Shown: positions 1 to 10,096 of the stretch, one piece after another | How positions within the stretch are numbered: position 1 is the first letter of the stretch | How the letters are laid out: every line of letters begins with the position of its first letter | From: Ruminiclostridium sp. | GTDB taxonomy: Bacteria > Bacillota > Clostridia > Acetivibrionales > DTU013 | Reading direction: 5' to 3' | Length of the DNA: 34,119 bases | Assembly (NCBI GenBank): GCA_012027035.1 | Contig: VEPD01000072.1 | Span: 1 to 34,119 of the forward strand | Made by a program: the position numbers and the translations under genes | The notes under the pieces: generated by a model | Seen by the model: the letters and a program-made list of their open reading frames with translations, nothing else | The model's database searches: none | What the model was told of the DNA's origin: nothing

Positions 1-816
1 ATGTTCACCCCTTGCAATATCAAAATCACTACTCTCCATTCGGACGATATTTTTTTCTAACGCCTCCGTCCACGCTTGAATTGTATCTGCATGCATCGTT
101 AATGGGTAAAGGGAAATATGGCATTCTTTCAAAGGTTTTATTGTCTTTAATGTTCTGGAATCAATATTTGCAAGTCCCGTACCTTTCACCGCACAGCCGA
201 AGGTAAGATGAAGCAAAGGGTCATCATACCTCTCTTCAATGTCCTGCAATCCCTGAAGCCGCATTGTTGCATCCCAAATCGACGCCTCATTCCTATGATA
301 CCAGATAACCCTGTCATCCTGATTTTCTACAACCACGTCCGGCAGCTCAATTACAGGCTCGGGACTATCACACATGGCATAGCTGCTGTGAAGCTCCTGT
401 CCTTCAAGCCTACGCTCGGAGGTACGCCAGACTTCAAGAACGGCTTCTGTTTCAAACGGGTTACTTCCTCTAATATCCAGATGAATCACGGGCCTGTTTG
501 CATCTACCCAGATGACGATTTCCATTTCAGGCTGTCCTGTGCAAATCGAGATTGAACCTTGGCAAAAATCAAGTTTCTGACTGAAGGACATATTTTTTAC
601 ATTCAGGCCGGGCTTAAATGATACCCGCATTCTACCGATATTCAAACGCCGCATGTTTTCGTTCCATGTATCAGTTTTGCTTATATAAAATAGCAGATCG
701 CCGTTTTCCTCAGTCCAGACATTTACACCGATATCTCCATTACCCGCCGGCATGGAATCCGGTGAGCCGGAGCCCGGAGTATTCCATATCACATTAAATT
801 TTTCTATTTTCTCCAT
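1..816 (-). CDS. DUF5703-domain-like / GH95-like protein, N-terminal part (runs off the left edge)
   Basis: Not in the ORF track because it has no stop in the window. The reverse complement is open from ATG at 814-816 (MEKIEKFNVIWNTPGSGSPDSMPAGNGDIGVNVWTEENGDLLFYISKTDTWNENMRRLNIGRMRVSFKPG...) to base 1, with an upstream GGAG SD-like sequence. The 'PAGNGDIGVNVW...ISKTDTWNE' opening is typical of DUF5703-type proteins. Confidence 0.8.
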   Translation of the reverse strand, partial: MEKIEKFNVIWNTPGSGSPDSMPAGNGDIGVNVWTEENGDLLFYISKTDTWNENMRRLNIGRMRVSFKPGLNVKNMSFSQKLDFCQGSISICTGQPEMEIVIWVDANRPVIHLDIRGSNPFETEAVLEVWRTSERRLEGQELHSSYAMCDSPEPVIELPDVVVENQDDRVIWYHRNEASIWDATMRLQGLQDIEERYDDPLLHLTFGCAVKGTGLANIDSRTLKTIKPLKECHISLYPLTMHADTIQAWTEALEKNIVRMESSDFDIARGEH

Positions 817-919
817 TAATTTTCTCCATAATTCTATTGTACAAGATCACTCTTCTATAAATGCATTGAAGACCTGGCTATTCTGCCAGACCTTCAGTGC
901 ATTAGATTTACTGTGGTTG

Positions 920-2428
920 TCATTTATCCGCCGACGATCTATATCCGGCGCTTTGTAAAACGACTGGCACAAGCATAACCGTATGGCGGCCGTCGACCGT
1001 CAATTCCATAACGAATCTAAACGTGATATCATCCGTATCTTCAGCCGACAAAATGCACTCTATCTCGTTTTCACCGGTATAAGCAAAGATTTTGCCGCGC
1101 TTTGCCGGACTGACCGACCATCCTTCGTGCAGATACCATTTTATATTCACATTTTCCGCATACTTATACTTATTGACTATTTTGATCCTGAGCCTCTTTT
1201 GATACGGTCTTTTTATATATGGCCCGTCTATATAATCAACCAGGACGTCGTAGTATTCAAAACTATAGGAGGGACCGTTTAAATTCCTGTACAGGCTGTT
1301 AAAACCAGGCGCTGAAAATAAGTTTCTATAATCAAGATCGCTTAAATCAGTAGCCTTTATCTCCGATAATTCCATATCCTGCCGATATCTCAACACTGCC
1401 TGCCTGGCTATAGCCTCAATCCTTTCTGCAAGTTCATCAATATTTAAGGCCGCTTCCCAAAAATCGCCGAGATTCAGGCTCATGGTCTTGATGCTCCTGC
1501 CTATAGGTTTAGTCCATCTGTCGGGTATTGCGTCAATCCCATGGATGATTCCCATAATCGAACCCAACGTAGCACCGGTACAGTCGGTATCCTCGCCGCA
1601 GTTCACCGCGGTGCACAGGGATTTCCCGAAATCTCCCTCTCCATAAAGCCAGCCAATAATAATCATACCTATGTTTGCCGGCACATCAAAGCCTAATTTT
1701 CCATCAGAAAACCCTTTTTCCACATCCTCTTTTGAGATACCTGCATTTTTCACATAATGACCCCTGTACCTGGAAAGCATCTCATCCCGCGCCTCAAGCC
1801 AGGTTTTGCCCGATTGCCGGCTATCTATAGCGCATTTTACAGCTTTGCTGATGGCACAGTCCTCCGGTATATAAGACAATCCAATATCTATAAGCCTGTA
1901 TACGTCCTTTTCAACAAAGGCCGCGCTCTCAAGCACCGCGCAGAATATCTCGGCATACATCCCTTCGCCGTTGCCATGGTCGACCGCCGCATCCTCATAA
2001 GCGTATTTTGCCGCAATTGCGGGGCATCCTGGGGCAATGCAGGCCCAAATCTCCGAGCGTATAAAAGCGCCGCAGCTATCCTTGTAGCAATTGTTCTCAA
2101 TACCGCTCAACGGAGGCATCAGCCCTGCTCTCAGATTGATTTTACTATATCCGTATTCACTCCAGTGAGGACCTATGTAGGAAAGCCAGTATTCGCCCAG
2201 CATCTGCGAGTTGACATCAAGCCCCTGCCTCTCAAGCGCCGAAAGCCATACAAGCTGCAGATCAAGGTCGTCGTTTGGCAAAGCCTCGCCTTTTAATTCC
2301 TGTATGTAAAATGAGACATTATTTACCTGCCGCTTCCATTCCATGGGCGCGCCTAATGTTCCCCCAATATTTTTGCCCATAAAACAACCCAAAACCTTTT
2401 TCCTGAAATCGTTTAAAGATAGAATCAT
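920..2428 (-). CDS. ADP-ribosylglycohydrolase (DraG/ARH) family protein with C-terminal beta-rich extension
   Basis: 502 aa; 'GCFMGKNIGGTLGAPMEW' N-terminus, 'NDDLDLQ' acidic motif and 'NCGEDTDCTGATLGSIMGIIHG' C-terminal metal motif of the ADP-ribosylglycohydrolase family. Confidence 0.85.
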   Translation of the reverse strand: MILSLNDFRKKVLGCFMGKNIGGTLGAPMEWKRQVNNVSFYIQELKGEALPNDDLDLQLVWLSALERQGLDVNSQMLGEYWLSYIGPHWSEYGYSKINLRAGLMPPLSGIENNCYKDSCGAFIRSEIWACIAPGCPAIAAKYAYEDAAVDHGNGEGMYAEIFCAVLESAAFVEKDVYRLIDIGLSYIPEDCAISKAVKCAIDSRQSGKTWLEARDEMLSRYRGHYVKNAGISKEDVEKGFSDGKLGFDVPANIGMIIIGWLYGEGDFGKSLCTAVNCGEDTDCTGATLGSIMGIIHGIDAIPDRWTKPIGRSIKTMSLNLGDFWEAALNIDELAERIEAIARQAVLRYRQDMELSEIKATDLSDLDYRNLFSAPGFNSLYRNLNGPSYSFEYYDVLVDYIDGPYIKRPYQKRLRIKIVNKYKYAENVNIKWYLHEGWSVSPAKRGKIFAYTGENEIECILSAEDTDDITFRFVMELTVDGRHTVMLVPVVLQSAGYRSSADK

Positions 2429-2502
2429 AAAATTGCCTCCTCACTTAAAACTCATTGATCTTAACCTTAAATCAACGGATTTTTATAAAAATGCTATTAT
2501 CC

Positions 2503-4080
2503 TCATAGCTGTTGAATCTCAAAACTGCAATTTGCCTCACCGGATACCGGCGGTATAACAATACTGATCCAATCATCTTTAATTATAAACGCAGCGGAAC
2601 TACCATTGATAGCAGCCTGAACTGCCTTCTCACGAGGCGGTTTCGAGAACCGCACCGATAGTTGTTGAAATGTTTGCCCCGAGTATTCACCCTGTATGTT
2701 GTCATTCTGCATCTTATAGGAGATTTGACGCCCCCGGTATGACAGTGTCTGTCCAAAACCTGCAATCCAGAATTCCTCCGGAACGGTCGGCCCTATATAT
2801 AATGTCCCGTCGAGGCCATGCTCCACTCCAAGCATGAAACGTTGAACGATCCGTATCAGATTGGCTGGATACTCACAGTACTTTTCCGCACCATAGCCGC
2901 CTTTGCCGTTATAGCGTTCACGCCAGTAGTATCCATTATCCCTGCCTGCTTTACAGACTTGATAAACCGCTTCCAACAGTCCATGCGCATCACGCATGTT
3001 GGCCCGCGCCCAGGATTCGATGTACCAAACCCGCCCCATGGCTGCAAGATCCATACTATCGTCATATGTAGATTCCCATTTTTCATAGGTCATTGGCAGA
3101 GTAGCTATGCCTGTAGGCATTCCACCATAATAGAATAACTTCTCGTCCTTCAGCATAGGCCAAAGAATGGCTTGCTGTTCCGCGCCGGCCGTACCGGTAG
3201 CGATTGAACTCCAGTCCACGTCTGTCAGGCCATGATTTGAAATGACGCCGTACTCAGGGTGAATGTATTCAGCGAATCTGTTATTGAGCCAGAATCGGGT
3301 ACGGAAATGAGTTTCGATTCGGTTGGCAAGTTTCCGGTATTTTTGGGATGCCTCACTATTGTTTGTAATAGCATTTAATTCTGCAATGCGATGGAATGCG
3401 TCCACGGTGTGACACTGCGACACTCCATCGTATTCAACACGGGTAGGCCGTTCAACATAATAGCCGGCCCCCTTGACAGCGCCGTCGTCCATAGTCAGGG
3501 ACGCCAGATAGTCCGCCGCCAGATTGACAGATGGCAGTTGTCCGGCAAGCCATTCACGATCCTGCGTGAAACGGAAGATAATATCTGCATTTTGAATATA
3601 AGTAGTATATGTGGACACTCTGAGCGGATCACCAGGCACCCAGTGACGATAAAGGCCGCCATTCGTATCCACCTGGGCGGGTGAATCCGAAGGGCCTATA
3701 TTTTTGCCGGCTTCGGCAGGAAGGATTGCAAAGGGCAATTGTCCATTCGGCCTTTGAAATTTTTTTACATAATCCCAGTTCGCTCTCACTACATCAATTT
3801 GCTCCAGCCACAGGAGCGCGTCTGTCATCTGGTGCCCATCCACCGCAGGATAGCTGTTGCCGTAGCCAAAGCCTATGCCGTCGGCACATACCGAAAAGTA
3901 TCCGAAAAAGACTTCAGGGTTGACTGCAGCAAGTATGTTTTGCGCCGCAGCCCGTTCATAGGCTTCCATAATCAGCCTGTCAGGAATATCAGGCAGTGAA
4001 CCAAGGGATATTGGCTTACCGGCGCTATCCTTCACTTTAAGCAATATGCCAGGCTTATCTTGTTTCGTCATATTTTGCAA
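2503..4080 (-). CDS. (alpha/alpha)6-barrel (six-hairpin) glycoside hydrolase-like protein
   Basis: 525 aa; patterns such as 'YWRERYNGKGGYGAEKYCEYPANLIRIVQRFMLGVEHGLDGTLYIGPTVPEEFW' and 'GGMPTGIATLPMTYEKWES' resemble six-hairpin glycosidases. Exact CAZy family not recognised. Confidence 0.65.
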   Translation of the reverse strand: MQNMTKQDKPGILLKVKDSAGKPISLGSLPDIPDRLIMEAYERAAAQNILAAVNPEVFFGYFSVCADGIGFGYGNSYPAVDGHQMTDALLWLEQIDVVRANWDYVKKFQRPNGQLPFAILPAEAGKNIGPSDSPAQVDTNGGLYRHWVPGDPLRVSTYTTYIQNADIIFRFTQDREWLAGQLPSVNLAADYLASLTMDDGAVKGAGYYVERPTRVEYDGVSQCHTVDAFHRIAELNAITNNSEASQKYRKLANRIETHFRTRFWLNNRFAEYIHPEYGVISNHGLTDVDWSSIATGTAGAEQQAILWPMLKDEKLFYYGGMPTGIATLPMTYEKWESTYDDSMDLAAMGRVWYIESWARANMRDAHGLLEAVYQVCKAGRDNGYYWRERYNGKGGYGAEKYCEYPANLIRIVQRFMLGVEHGLDGTLYIGPTVPEEFWIAGFGQTLSYRGRQISYKMQNDNIQGEYSGQTFQQLSVRFSKPPREKAVQAAINGSSAAFIIKDDWISIVIPPVSGEANCSFEIQQL

Positions 4081-4148
4081 CTCCTTTCCCCCGAAAATAT
4101 GCTTTTACCCTGCTTCACCAACTGTTTGATCCGTTCGAAAAATTTGCC

Positions 4149-5315
4149 CTATTTTTCACCTTGGAACAATTCGGGATGCCTTGCCGCATACTCCTCAGAA
4201 GCTTCGGTAAAAGCTGCAAGGTTTTCCAGAGGTGTTCCCGGGCATACATTTGCACCGTCGCTCAGGATAAAGCCGCCATATGGCGCTATTGCCTCAAGCG
4301 CTTCCATACATGCTTTCTTCACTTCTTGTTTTGTTCCGTTCTTCATCAGCACAGGATCGATATTCCCCGACATGAATACTTTACCTCCCATATTCCTGGC
4401 GGCTACTTCAGGAGGGACAAGCGAACCGAAATTATTAAAGCTTGATATTTTCAAATCCTCCACCAGCGTCTTGTGCAGGTGTATGCTATTTCCGCACATG
4501 TGCATTCCCCTGCTGCCGGACATCCCTGAACCAAATCTTTCATAAAGGATCTTGTCATAAGGGACGGTAAACTCCCGGAACATCGCATCGGACATGATTT
4601 GGGCGGAATCTTCAGCCAGTTGGACCGGGCCCTGCTTTTTGGAGTCGATTTTCCTGGCGTTTTCTTCGATGGAAATCAATCCTTTGGTAATCTTGTCCAG
4701 CAGCCGGTGGCACTCATCGGGATATTCCAGCATCCACCAGTAGAAATCCGTCCCCACAAGGTCCACTGCAATCATATGAGGTCCCAAACCCAGCAAAGTA
4801 AGCGGAGCAATTTCAACCCGGCCTTTTTGGCTATTGAATGTAATTTCCGTATTCCCGGCCAGCTCTTTCATTTTCAGCCACCATTCAATTGTTTTGCCGC
4901 ATAGTCCCGCATCAGGCTCAGGTATTTTGAAGGACTCTATTTCACTTACATCCTTCATAGTAGGAATAGCTTGCAGCGTCTCATTTTCCGGCCAGGCTAC
5001 CTCTACGCCGAAAGCGGATGACGCTATAACATTGTCAAAATAGGGGTGCACGTATATTACCGGCTCAGTACAGAAATCACATGGGATATTCTCGATCTGA
5101 TACTTTGCAAATTGCAAAAGCCAGTAATAATGGGTTTCTACATCCTCGAAAATTTTGCGGTAATCGATACCGAAAACCCTTGTAAAAAACCTTGGTACAA
5201 TGCAAAAACCGACGGGTACACGATCGAAGTACTTGAAATACGGCCATACTTCCAATATCTTTTTACTCTTTTCCATCTTCTCTAACGGATAATCAATGTT
5301 CAACGAAAATCTCAT
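4149..5315 (-). CDS. Uroporphyrinogen decarboxylase (URO-D)/MtaA superfamily protein, paralogue 1
   Basis: 388 aa; 'MHMCGNSIHLHKTL', 'GNIDPVLMKNGTKQEVKKAC' and 'GANVCPGTPLENL' are URO-D/MtaA-family signatures; colinear with 20587..21753. Confidence 0.85.
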   Translation of the reverse strand: MRFSLNIDYPLEKMEKSKKILEVWPYFKYFDRVPVGFCIVPRFFTRVFGIDYRKIFEDVETHYYWLLQFAKYQIENIPCDFCTEPVIYVHPYFDNVIASSAFGVEVAWPENETLQAIPTMKDVSEIESFKIPEPDAGLCGKTIEWWLKMKELAGNTEITFNSQKGRVEIAPLTLLGLGPHMIAVDLVGTDFYWWMLEYPDECHRLLDKITKGLISIEENARKIDSKKQGPVQLAEDSAQIMSDAMFREFTVPYDKILYERFGSGMSGSRGMHMCGNSIHLHKTLVEDLKISSFNNFGSLVPPEVAARNMGGKVFMSGNIDPVLMKNGTKQEVKKACMEALEAIAPYGGFILSDGANVCPGTPLENLAAFTEASEEYAARHPELFQGEK

Positions 5316-5334
5316 ACACTCATATTAAACCATA

Positions 5335-5365
5335 TATAGGGATGTGTATTTAACACACCCCTATA
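5335..5365 (-). promoter_or_regulatory. 13-bp stem-loop between the SBP gene and the URO-D gene
   Basis: Minus-strand RNA TATAGGGGTGTGT-TAAAT-ACACATCCCTATA: 13 consecutive pairs including one G.U wobble, 5-nt loop. Confidence 0.75.
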
Positions 5366-5416
5366 CAAGTTACCCCTTTTCGTTTAGTGAAATACGGTCA
5401 TTATATCATCTGTACT

Positions 5417-7183
5417 TTATTTGAGAGTATTTGCCAGCGCCTCGGCGCTTTCGTAATTCTTCTTATACTCTGCATTCACAGCTTCCATACCCATGGACAT
5501 AACTTCCTTAATTACTGCTTCCCTGACAGAGTCGAAGGTTGCGTCATCCTTTGCCATAATGATTTTAGCCATGTTGGCAACGTAGTACTCTGCCGCCTTG
5601 TTCGAGATCTGTTCATTTTCAGCTGAAGCCGGCGGTATAATAAAAGCGGCAAAAGGATAGGTTGAGATTGTTTTCGCCAGCCCGTCCTTGACCCATTTGG
5701 CGTATACTTGCCCGGGATAGGAGAAGCTTGGGTCAAAATCCTGTGCAAAGCTCTTTTTGTTCGTTGGGACGCCGTTTTGCTTAAACTCCGTAGTATTCTT
5801 CAAATTAAGCGGTAAGCCGTCAGGAGTCTTAAATTCTCCAGAAGTCCAGGCCGAACCCATAGCGGCATAGGTTTCACCGTCTATTCCGGTAGGGTTTGCT
5901 TTTGCATAATCATTGATTGTCCCGTTCTTGAGCGCCTCAAGCCTTGGTCCAATGAGCTGCGCCTTTCCGCCAACCACATCCCAGTCAACGCCTTTTATGC
6001 CGTTGAAAAGTGTCCTTGCCCCATCCACCGAGTCAAAATAGTTCAACAATTGCATGGCCCGTTCAGGATATTTGGTTGATGCGTTGATGGCTCTGGCCTG
6101 TTCCATCTGGTATCCTATCGGATTCTCAGCGGTATATACGTCGGTCAGGACCGGAAATGCGCCTGCAAGCTGGACAAGAACCGCCTTATCCCCCAGAACT
6201 GTCGCATCCAGGGAGAACCATTGCGCATCTGCTACAAGAACCGTACCGGCTTTAACCTTGGCTTCATACTGGCCATATTTCATCGTAAATGCCTCCGGGT
6301 CGAAGATTCCCATTCGATATGCCTTATTGAAGAACTTCAATCCTTTCCAGAAGATACCATCTGCTGCAGTAAGTCCGCTTTCTATTACTCCGGTCTCCCT
6401 GTTTACAAAATGATTGAGCGCTGAATTTGTATATCCGTGCGCAAACGGATAGGATATCAGGTATACCCACAATCCCCAGTCGCTCCATGCAGAGAGGGCG
6501 TAGATTTTTTTATCGCCAGTTGCCTTGCGCTGGTAGTCCTGCATTTGTTTAAGTACGTTGAGATAATCATCCTCGCCGGACATTTTTGGCGAGCCAACGG
6601 CCTTATAGATATCGTAACGGGTATTGAACGTCGGGCCTGCGTCAATGGAAGAGCTTGTATCCGCTACGGTTGTAAAGGCAGGCAGTAAATATGTCTTACC
6701 CTTTCCCGCTACTTGCTTGGACCATTTAAGCGCTATTGGGATATTCTGTTTAATATTCTGCCCATACTTGTCAAGCAGGTCATCGAGAGGCAGCAGCGCG
6801 CCGGATTCAATCAGGCTGGGGGCAGTAGCTGAAAAAACTCTAAATATATCCGGTAAATCGCCCCCCGCGCTAAGAACCTTGAATTTTTCCACATCGTAAT
6901 TCACAAAACTGAGTGTAACACCTGTTTGCGCTTCAATTTCCTTAAAAACGGAATTGTCCTGATGCGTCCCATCGCTCAGAGTACTGCCCATGCCTATTGT
7001 AAGTGTGATGGGCGTTTTGTCTACCGCAGTTGTGCTGGGACTTGATTCGGTACTTTCACTGGAAGCGGCAGTTGAACTAGATTCTGTTGTCCCGCCCTGC
7101 TTTGAACCGCAGGCAAACAACGACACGCTCATAATGGCTGCAATAGACACTGCCATAAGCCGTTTGAAAATGTTGGATTTCAT
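5417..7183 (-). CDS. Extracellular solute-binding lipoprotein of a sugar ABC transporter (LplA-like)
   Basis: 588 aa; signal peptide with lipobox (SVSLFACGS), Ser/Thr-rich linker; adjacent to two LplB/LplC-type permeases. Confidence 0.9.
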   Translation of the reverse strand: MKSNIFKRLMAVSIAAIMSVSLFACGSKQGGTTESSSTAASSESTESSPSTTAVDKTPITLTIGMGSTLSDGTHQDNSVFKEIEAQTGVTLSFVNYDVEKFKVLSAGGDLPDIFRVFSATAPSLIESGALLPLDDLLDKYGQNIKQNIPIALKWSKQVAGKGKTYLLPAFTTVADTSSSIDAGPTFNTRYDIYKAVGSPKMSGEDDYLNVLKQMQDYQRKATGDKKIYALSAWSDWGLWVYLISYPFAHGYTNSALNHFVNRETGVIESGLTAADGIFWKGLKFFNKAYRMGIFDPEAFTMKYGQYEAKVKAGTVLVADAQWFSLDATVLGDKAVLVQLAGAFPVLTDVYTAENPIGYQMEQARAINASTKYPERAMQLLNYFDSVDGARTLFNGIKGVDWDVVGGKAQLIGPRLEALKNGTINDYAKANPTGIDGETYAAMGSAWTSGEFKTPDGLPLNLKNTTEFKQNGVPTNKKSFAQDFDPSFSYPGQVYAKWVKDGLAKTISTYPFAAFIIPPASAENEQISNKAAEYYVANMAKIIMAKDDATFDSVREAVIKEVMSMGMEAVNAEYKKNYESAEALANTLK

Positions 7184-7250
7184 CGATCTTCTCCTCCTGT
7201 TAATTTATTTTTATTAAAACGCTGCAGCGAAATAATACAAACTTAAGGAA

Positions 7251-8165
7251 TCAACCTTTTATAGCGCCAAACATGATGCCTTTTGCAAAATGCTTCTGAA
7301 GAAAGGGATAAACCATCAAAATCGGGACAACAGAAATGACAATAATGGTCATCTGCACACTCTGGGGAGTGATGACCGGCGCCTTGAACGTCCCTGGAAC
7401 ATTTAAGTTGTTTCTCATACTCATAGCAACATCCTGTGCATTGCGCAAATAGTTGTAGAGAATCATCTGCACAGTCTGAAGGTGCGGATTATTAGCCAGA
7501 AAGTAATTATCCGTCCATGTGTTCCATGCCGACACGGCGGAATAGACTGAAATTGTGGCAATAATCGGCTTTGACAGTGGTATTATTATTCTGAAAAATA
7601 TTTGAAAAAATCCCGCTCCGTCCATTGACGCCGATTCTTCCATTGAAGCGGGCAGCTGCTCAATAAATGTTTTTACCAGAATCACATAAAACGCATTAAC
7701 CATCCCCGGAATTATATAAAGCAGGAAACTGTTCTTTAAGCCATAACTCTTCATGGCGATATACCATGGAATCAAGCCCACGTTCAGATACATTGTGATG
7801 ATGACAAGGCGGTAAACAAATCTTCTGCCTATCATCTCTTTTTTTGTTACAAGATAAGCAAGCATTGAAGAGCAGACAACAGTTAATAAAGTCCCCAGAA
7901 CTGTTCTTGAAACTGATATAAGAGAAGCATTCAGCAGATCTCCTCTCTGAAATATGCTTGTATAAGTATAGAAGCTGAGTTTCAGGGGCAGCAGGATGAC
8001 GCCCTTTACCGATGCCTCTGTGGGGTCTGAGATAGAATAAATAATGACATAGTAAAACGGATAAATACATAACAGTGTGAATACTGACATAGTTAAATAA
8101 TTCAATTTATTAAAGACTTTCTCTCCTACACTTGTTTTAACAATACCCATTATTATTCTATCCAT
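7251..8165 (-). CDS. Carbohydrate ABC transporter permease (LplC/YtcP-like)
   Basis: 304 aa; multiple TM segments, 'EESASMDGAGFFQIFFRIIIPLSKPIIATI' EAA motif. Confidence 0.9.
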   Translation of the reverse strand: MDRIIMGIVKTSVGEKVFNKLNYLTMSVFTLLCIYPFYYVIIYSISDPTEASVKGVILLPLKLSFYTYTSIFQRGDLLNASLISVSRTVLGTLLTVVCSSMLAYLVTKKEMIGRRFVYRLVIITMYLNVGLIPWYIAMKSYGLKNSFLLYIIPGMVNAFYVILVKTFIEQLPASMEESASMDGAGFFQIFFRIIIPLSKPIIATISVYSAVSAWNTWTDNYFLANNPHLQTVQMILYNYLRNAQDVAMSMRNNLNVPGTFKAPVITPQSVQMTIIVISVVPILMVYPFLQKHFAKGIMFGAIKG

Positions 8166-8202
8166 CCTTTGTCAATTTATCTATTGCACAATTTATAAAA
8201 GC

Positions 8203-9138
8203 TCAAACAAGCGACTCTCCCCGCAGCCTCTTGGATATCCAGTTTACAGTAAACAGAAGAATTACGCTGACCATGGACTTCAGCATTCCTATTGCTATAG
8301 AGTAGGAATAGTCATTTATCAATATTCCAACCTTGTAAACATAATAATCAAGAACCTCGATTTTATCAGCTACCATGGAGTTATAAAATACAAAATATTG
8401 ATCAAACCCATTATTTAGAAAATTGCTTATACCAAGGAGCAACAAAACAAGATATGTCGGTATCAGTCCCGGAACGGTGACATGCATGATTGTTTGTACT
8501 CTATTGGCGCCTTCAGCTTTTGCAGCGTCATATAGTTCTACGTCTATACCGGCAATTACAGCTATAAATATAATTGCGCTCCAGCCTAATCCTTTCCACA
8601 GCCCCAGGCCAAGCTGAAATAACCAGACGTACGTATTGTTTCCCAGTATGCCAACCTCAGAGGTCGGGATATGAAATACCGATAAAACAGTATTGACAAG
8701 TCCCGAGGAAGAAAACATAGCAAATGAAAGACCGAATACAACGATCCAGCTGATGAAATTGGGCAATGTTGTCATTGTTTGAACAAACCTTTTGAATTTA
8801 CTGCTTCCTATCTCGTTGAGCATAATGGCAAAAATGACGGTCAGCGGCGAAAAGATAATACCTAATGTACTCATGGCAAATGTATTCCTGAGAACTCTGA
8901 GAATCTCATTTCGTCCATCAAAGAGTTTGATAAAATTATCAAAACCGACAAATTTCATATCGCTGAGCCGGAACCCGATTTTGTAATCAACAAAGGCGTA
9001 TGCCCAGCCAAAAAGCAGCATATAGTTGAAAGCTATAACCAAAAAAACAAATGGAAGCGATAAAAACAAATATTTAAGTCCGGTTATTTTTTTTCTGCTG
9101 ATATTAAAGTTTTTCAACACCGAAATTTGTATATTCAT
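8203..9138 (-). CDS. ABC transporter permease (LplB/YteP-like)
   Basis: 311 aa; 'ELYDAAKAEGANRVQTIMHVTVPGLIPTYLVLLLLGISNFLNNGFDQYFV' EAA motif and LplB-like C-terminus; SD GGAAGG upstream of ATG. Confidence 0.9.
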   Translation of the reverse strand: MNIQISVLKNFNISRKKITGLKYLFLSLPFVFLVIAFNYMLLFGWAYAFVDYKIGFRLSDMKFVGFDNFIKLFDGRNEILRVLRNTFAMSTLGIIFSPLTVIFAIMLNEIGSSKFKRFVQTMTTLPNFISWIVVFGLSFAMFSSSGLVNTVLSVFHIPTSEVGILGNNTYVWLFQLGLGLWKGLGWSAIIFIAVIAGIDVELYDAAKAEGANRVQTIMHVTVPGLIPTYLVLLLLGISNFLNNGFDQYFVFYNSMVADKIEVLDYYVYKVGILINDYSYSIAIGMLKSMVSVILLFTVNWISKRLRGESLV

Positions 9139-9209
9139 GAAGTATTGATATCCTTCCCATGTACTGTTTAGTAATTATTACTGCATCCTTCAACATAGTA
9201 TCTTTATAT

Positions 9210-9355
9210 TTAGTATATCCCTGAAGAATACCGGGTACAATGAACAATCGTACTAATTATACAAGAATAATATAGGGACAGATTGGATTTTATACATTCT
9301 ATATAAAAAAGCCCGGACTATTTTACGATTTGCGGACTAATGCTACAGCGTAAAC
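9210..9355. repeat. 146-bp direct repeat, copy 1 (putative promoter region of lplB)
   Basis: About 95% identical by eye to 12944-13088; on the minus strand contains TTGTATAAT. Confidence 0.9.
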
Positions 9356-9417
9356 CTCCTTTATATTTCCCCTGATCCCATTGAGTCTTGATTTGCTTAT
9401 ACCGTCGCCGTCATCAA
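9355..9417 (-). pseudogene. Fragment of the YesM-like sensor kinase gene (duplicate of 13345-13404)
   Basis: 'cattgagtcttgatttgcttataccgtcgccgtcatcaa' matches 'cattgagccttgattcgcttataccgtcgccgtcatcaa' inside the intact kinase ORF. Confidence 0.85.
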
Positions 9418-9436
9418 AACATGATAGCATGTATAA

Positions 9437-10096
9437 TCAATATACAAGCGGAAACCACCTTAAGAATTCATTTCTGACCAACTCATGACCTTTACTGTTC
9501 GGATGGTTGCCCCATGACAGCAAATCAGAAAGCTCCCCTTCTTTTTTTATATAATTTCCAAACGCAGCATAACTATCAACTAATCCCACTTCATATTTCA
9601 TTGCCAGTTTTCTTATCAGGTCGGCATGTAATTTCAAATCAGTAATATTTTCAGTCATTACACCACCTATATCCATAGTTGGTGTAAATAATAGCAACTT
9701 AATGTTTTCTTCCAAGCTTTGTTCAATCATACTGCTCCAAAAAGCCTCTGCTCTTTCCAGTCCCATGCTTCTGTCATTAAGTCCATAGTCAATTGTTATA
9801 ATATCAGGTTTATGGCATAAAACTTCATTCTTAAACCTTTTTAGTCCGAGTTCTGATGTTTCTCCTCCAACGCCTGTTACAATTACATTGATAACTGCAA
9901 AAGGGAAGCGTTCCTTTAGGCCTTTATGAATCAAATGGGGATATGCATTGAATGTATCTACCATAGGCGTTGCAAAGTATCCTGAAGGAACACTGTGCCC
10001 GTGACACACTATATTTATTGTTCTATTCTGTGGCCAATGCATATTCAATTCATTTACTAAATTCAATAAATATGTACATCTATCTGCTATATTCAT
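9437..10096 (-). CDS. SGNH/GDSL-family hydrolase (putative carbohydrate esterase)
   Basis: 219 aa; 'INIVCHGHSVPSG' (block I-like), 'ITIDYGLND' (GxND block III), 'WGNHPNSKGHELV' (DxxH-like block V). Confidence 0.8.
   Translation of the reverse strand: MNIADRCTYLLNLVNELNMHWPQNRTINIVCHGHSVPSGYFATPMVDTFNAYPHLIHKGLKERFPFAVINVIVTGVGGETSELGLKRFKNEVLCHKPDIITIDYGLNDRSMGLERAEAFWSSMIEQSLEENIKLLLFTPTMDIGGVMTENITDLKLHADLIRKLAMKYEVGLVDSYAAFGNYIKKEGELSDLLSWGNHPNSKGHELVRNEFLRWFPLVY

Noticed and set aside
208-555. Plus-strand ORF of 115 aa
   Set aside because: Antisense to the well-supported DUF5703-like reading frame; low-complexity translation without a recognisable domain.
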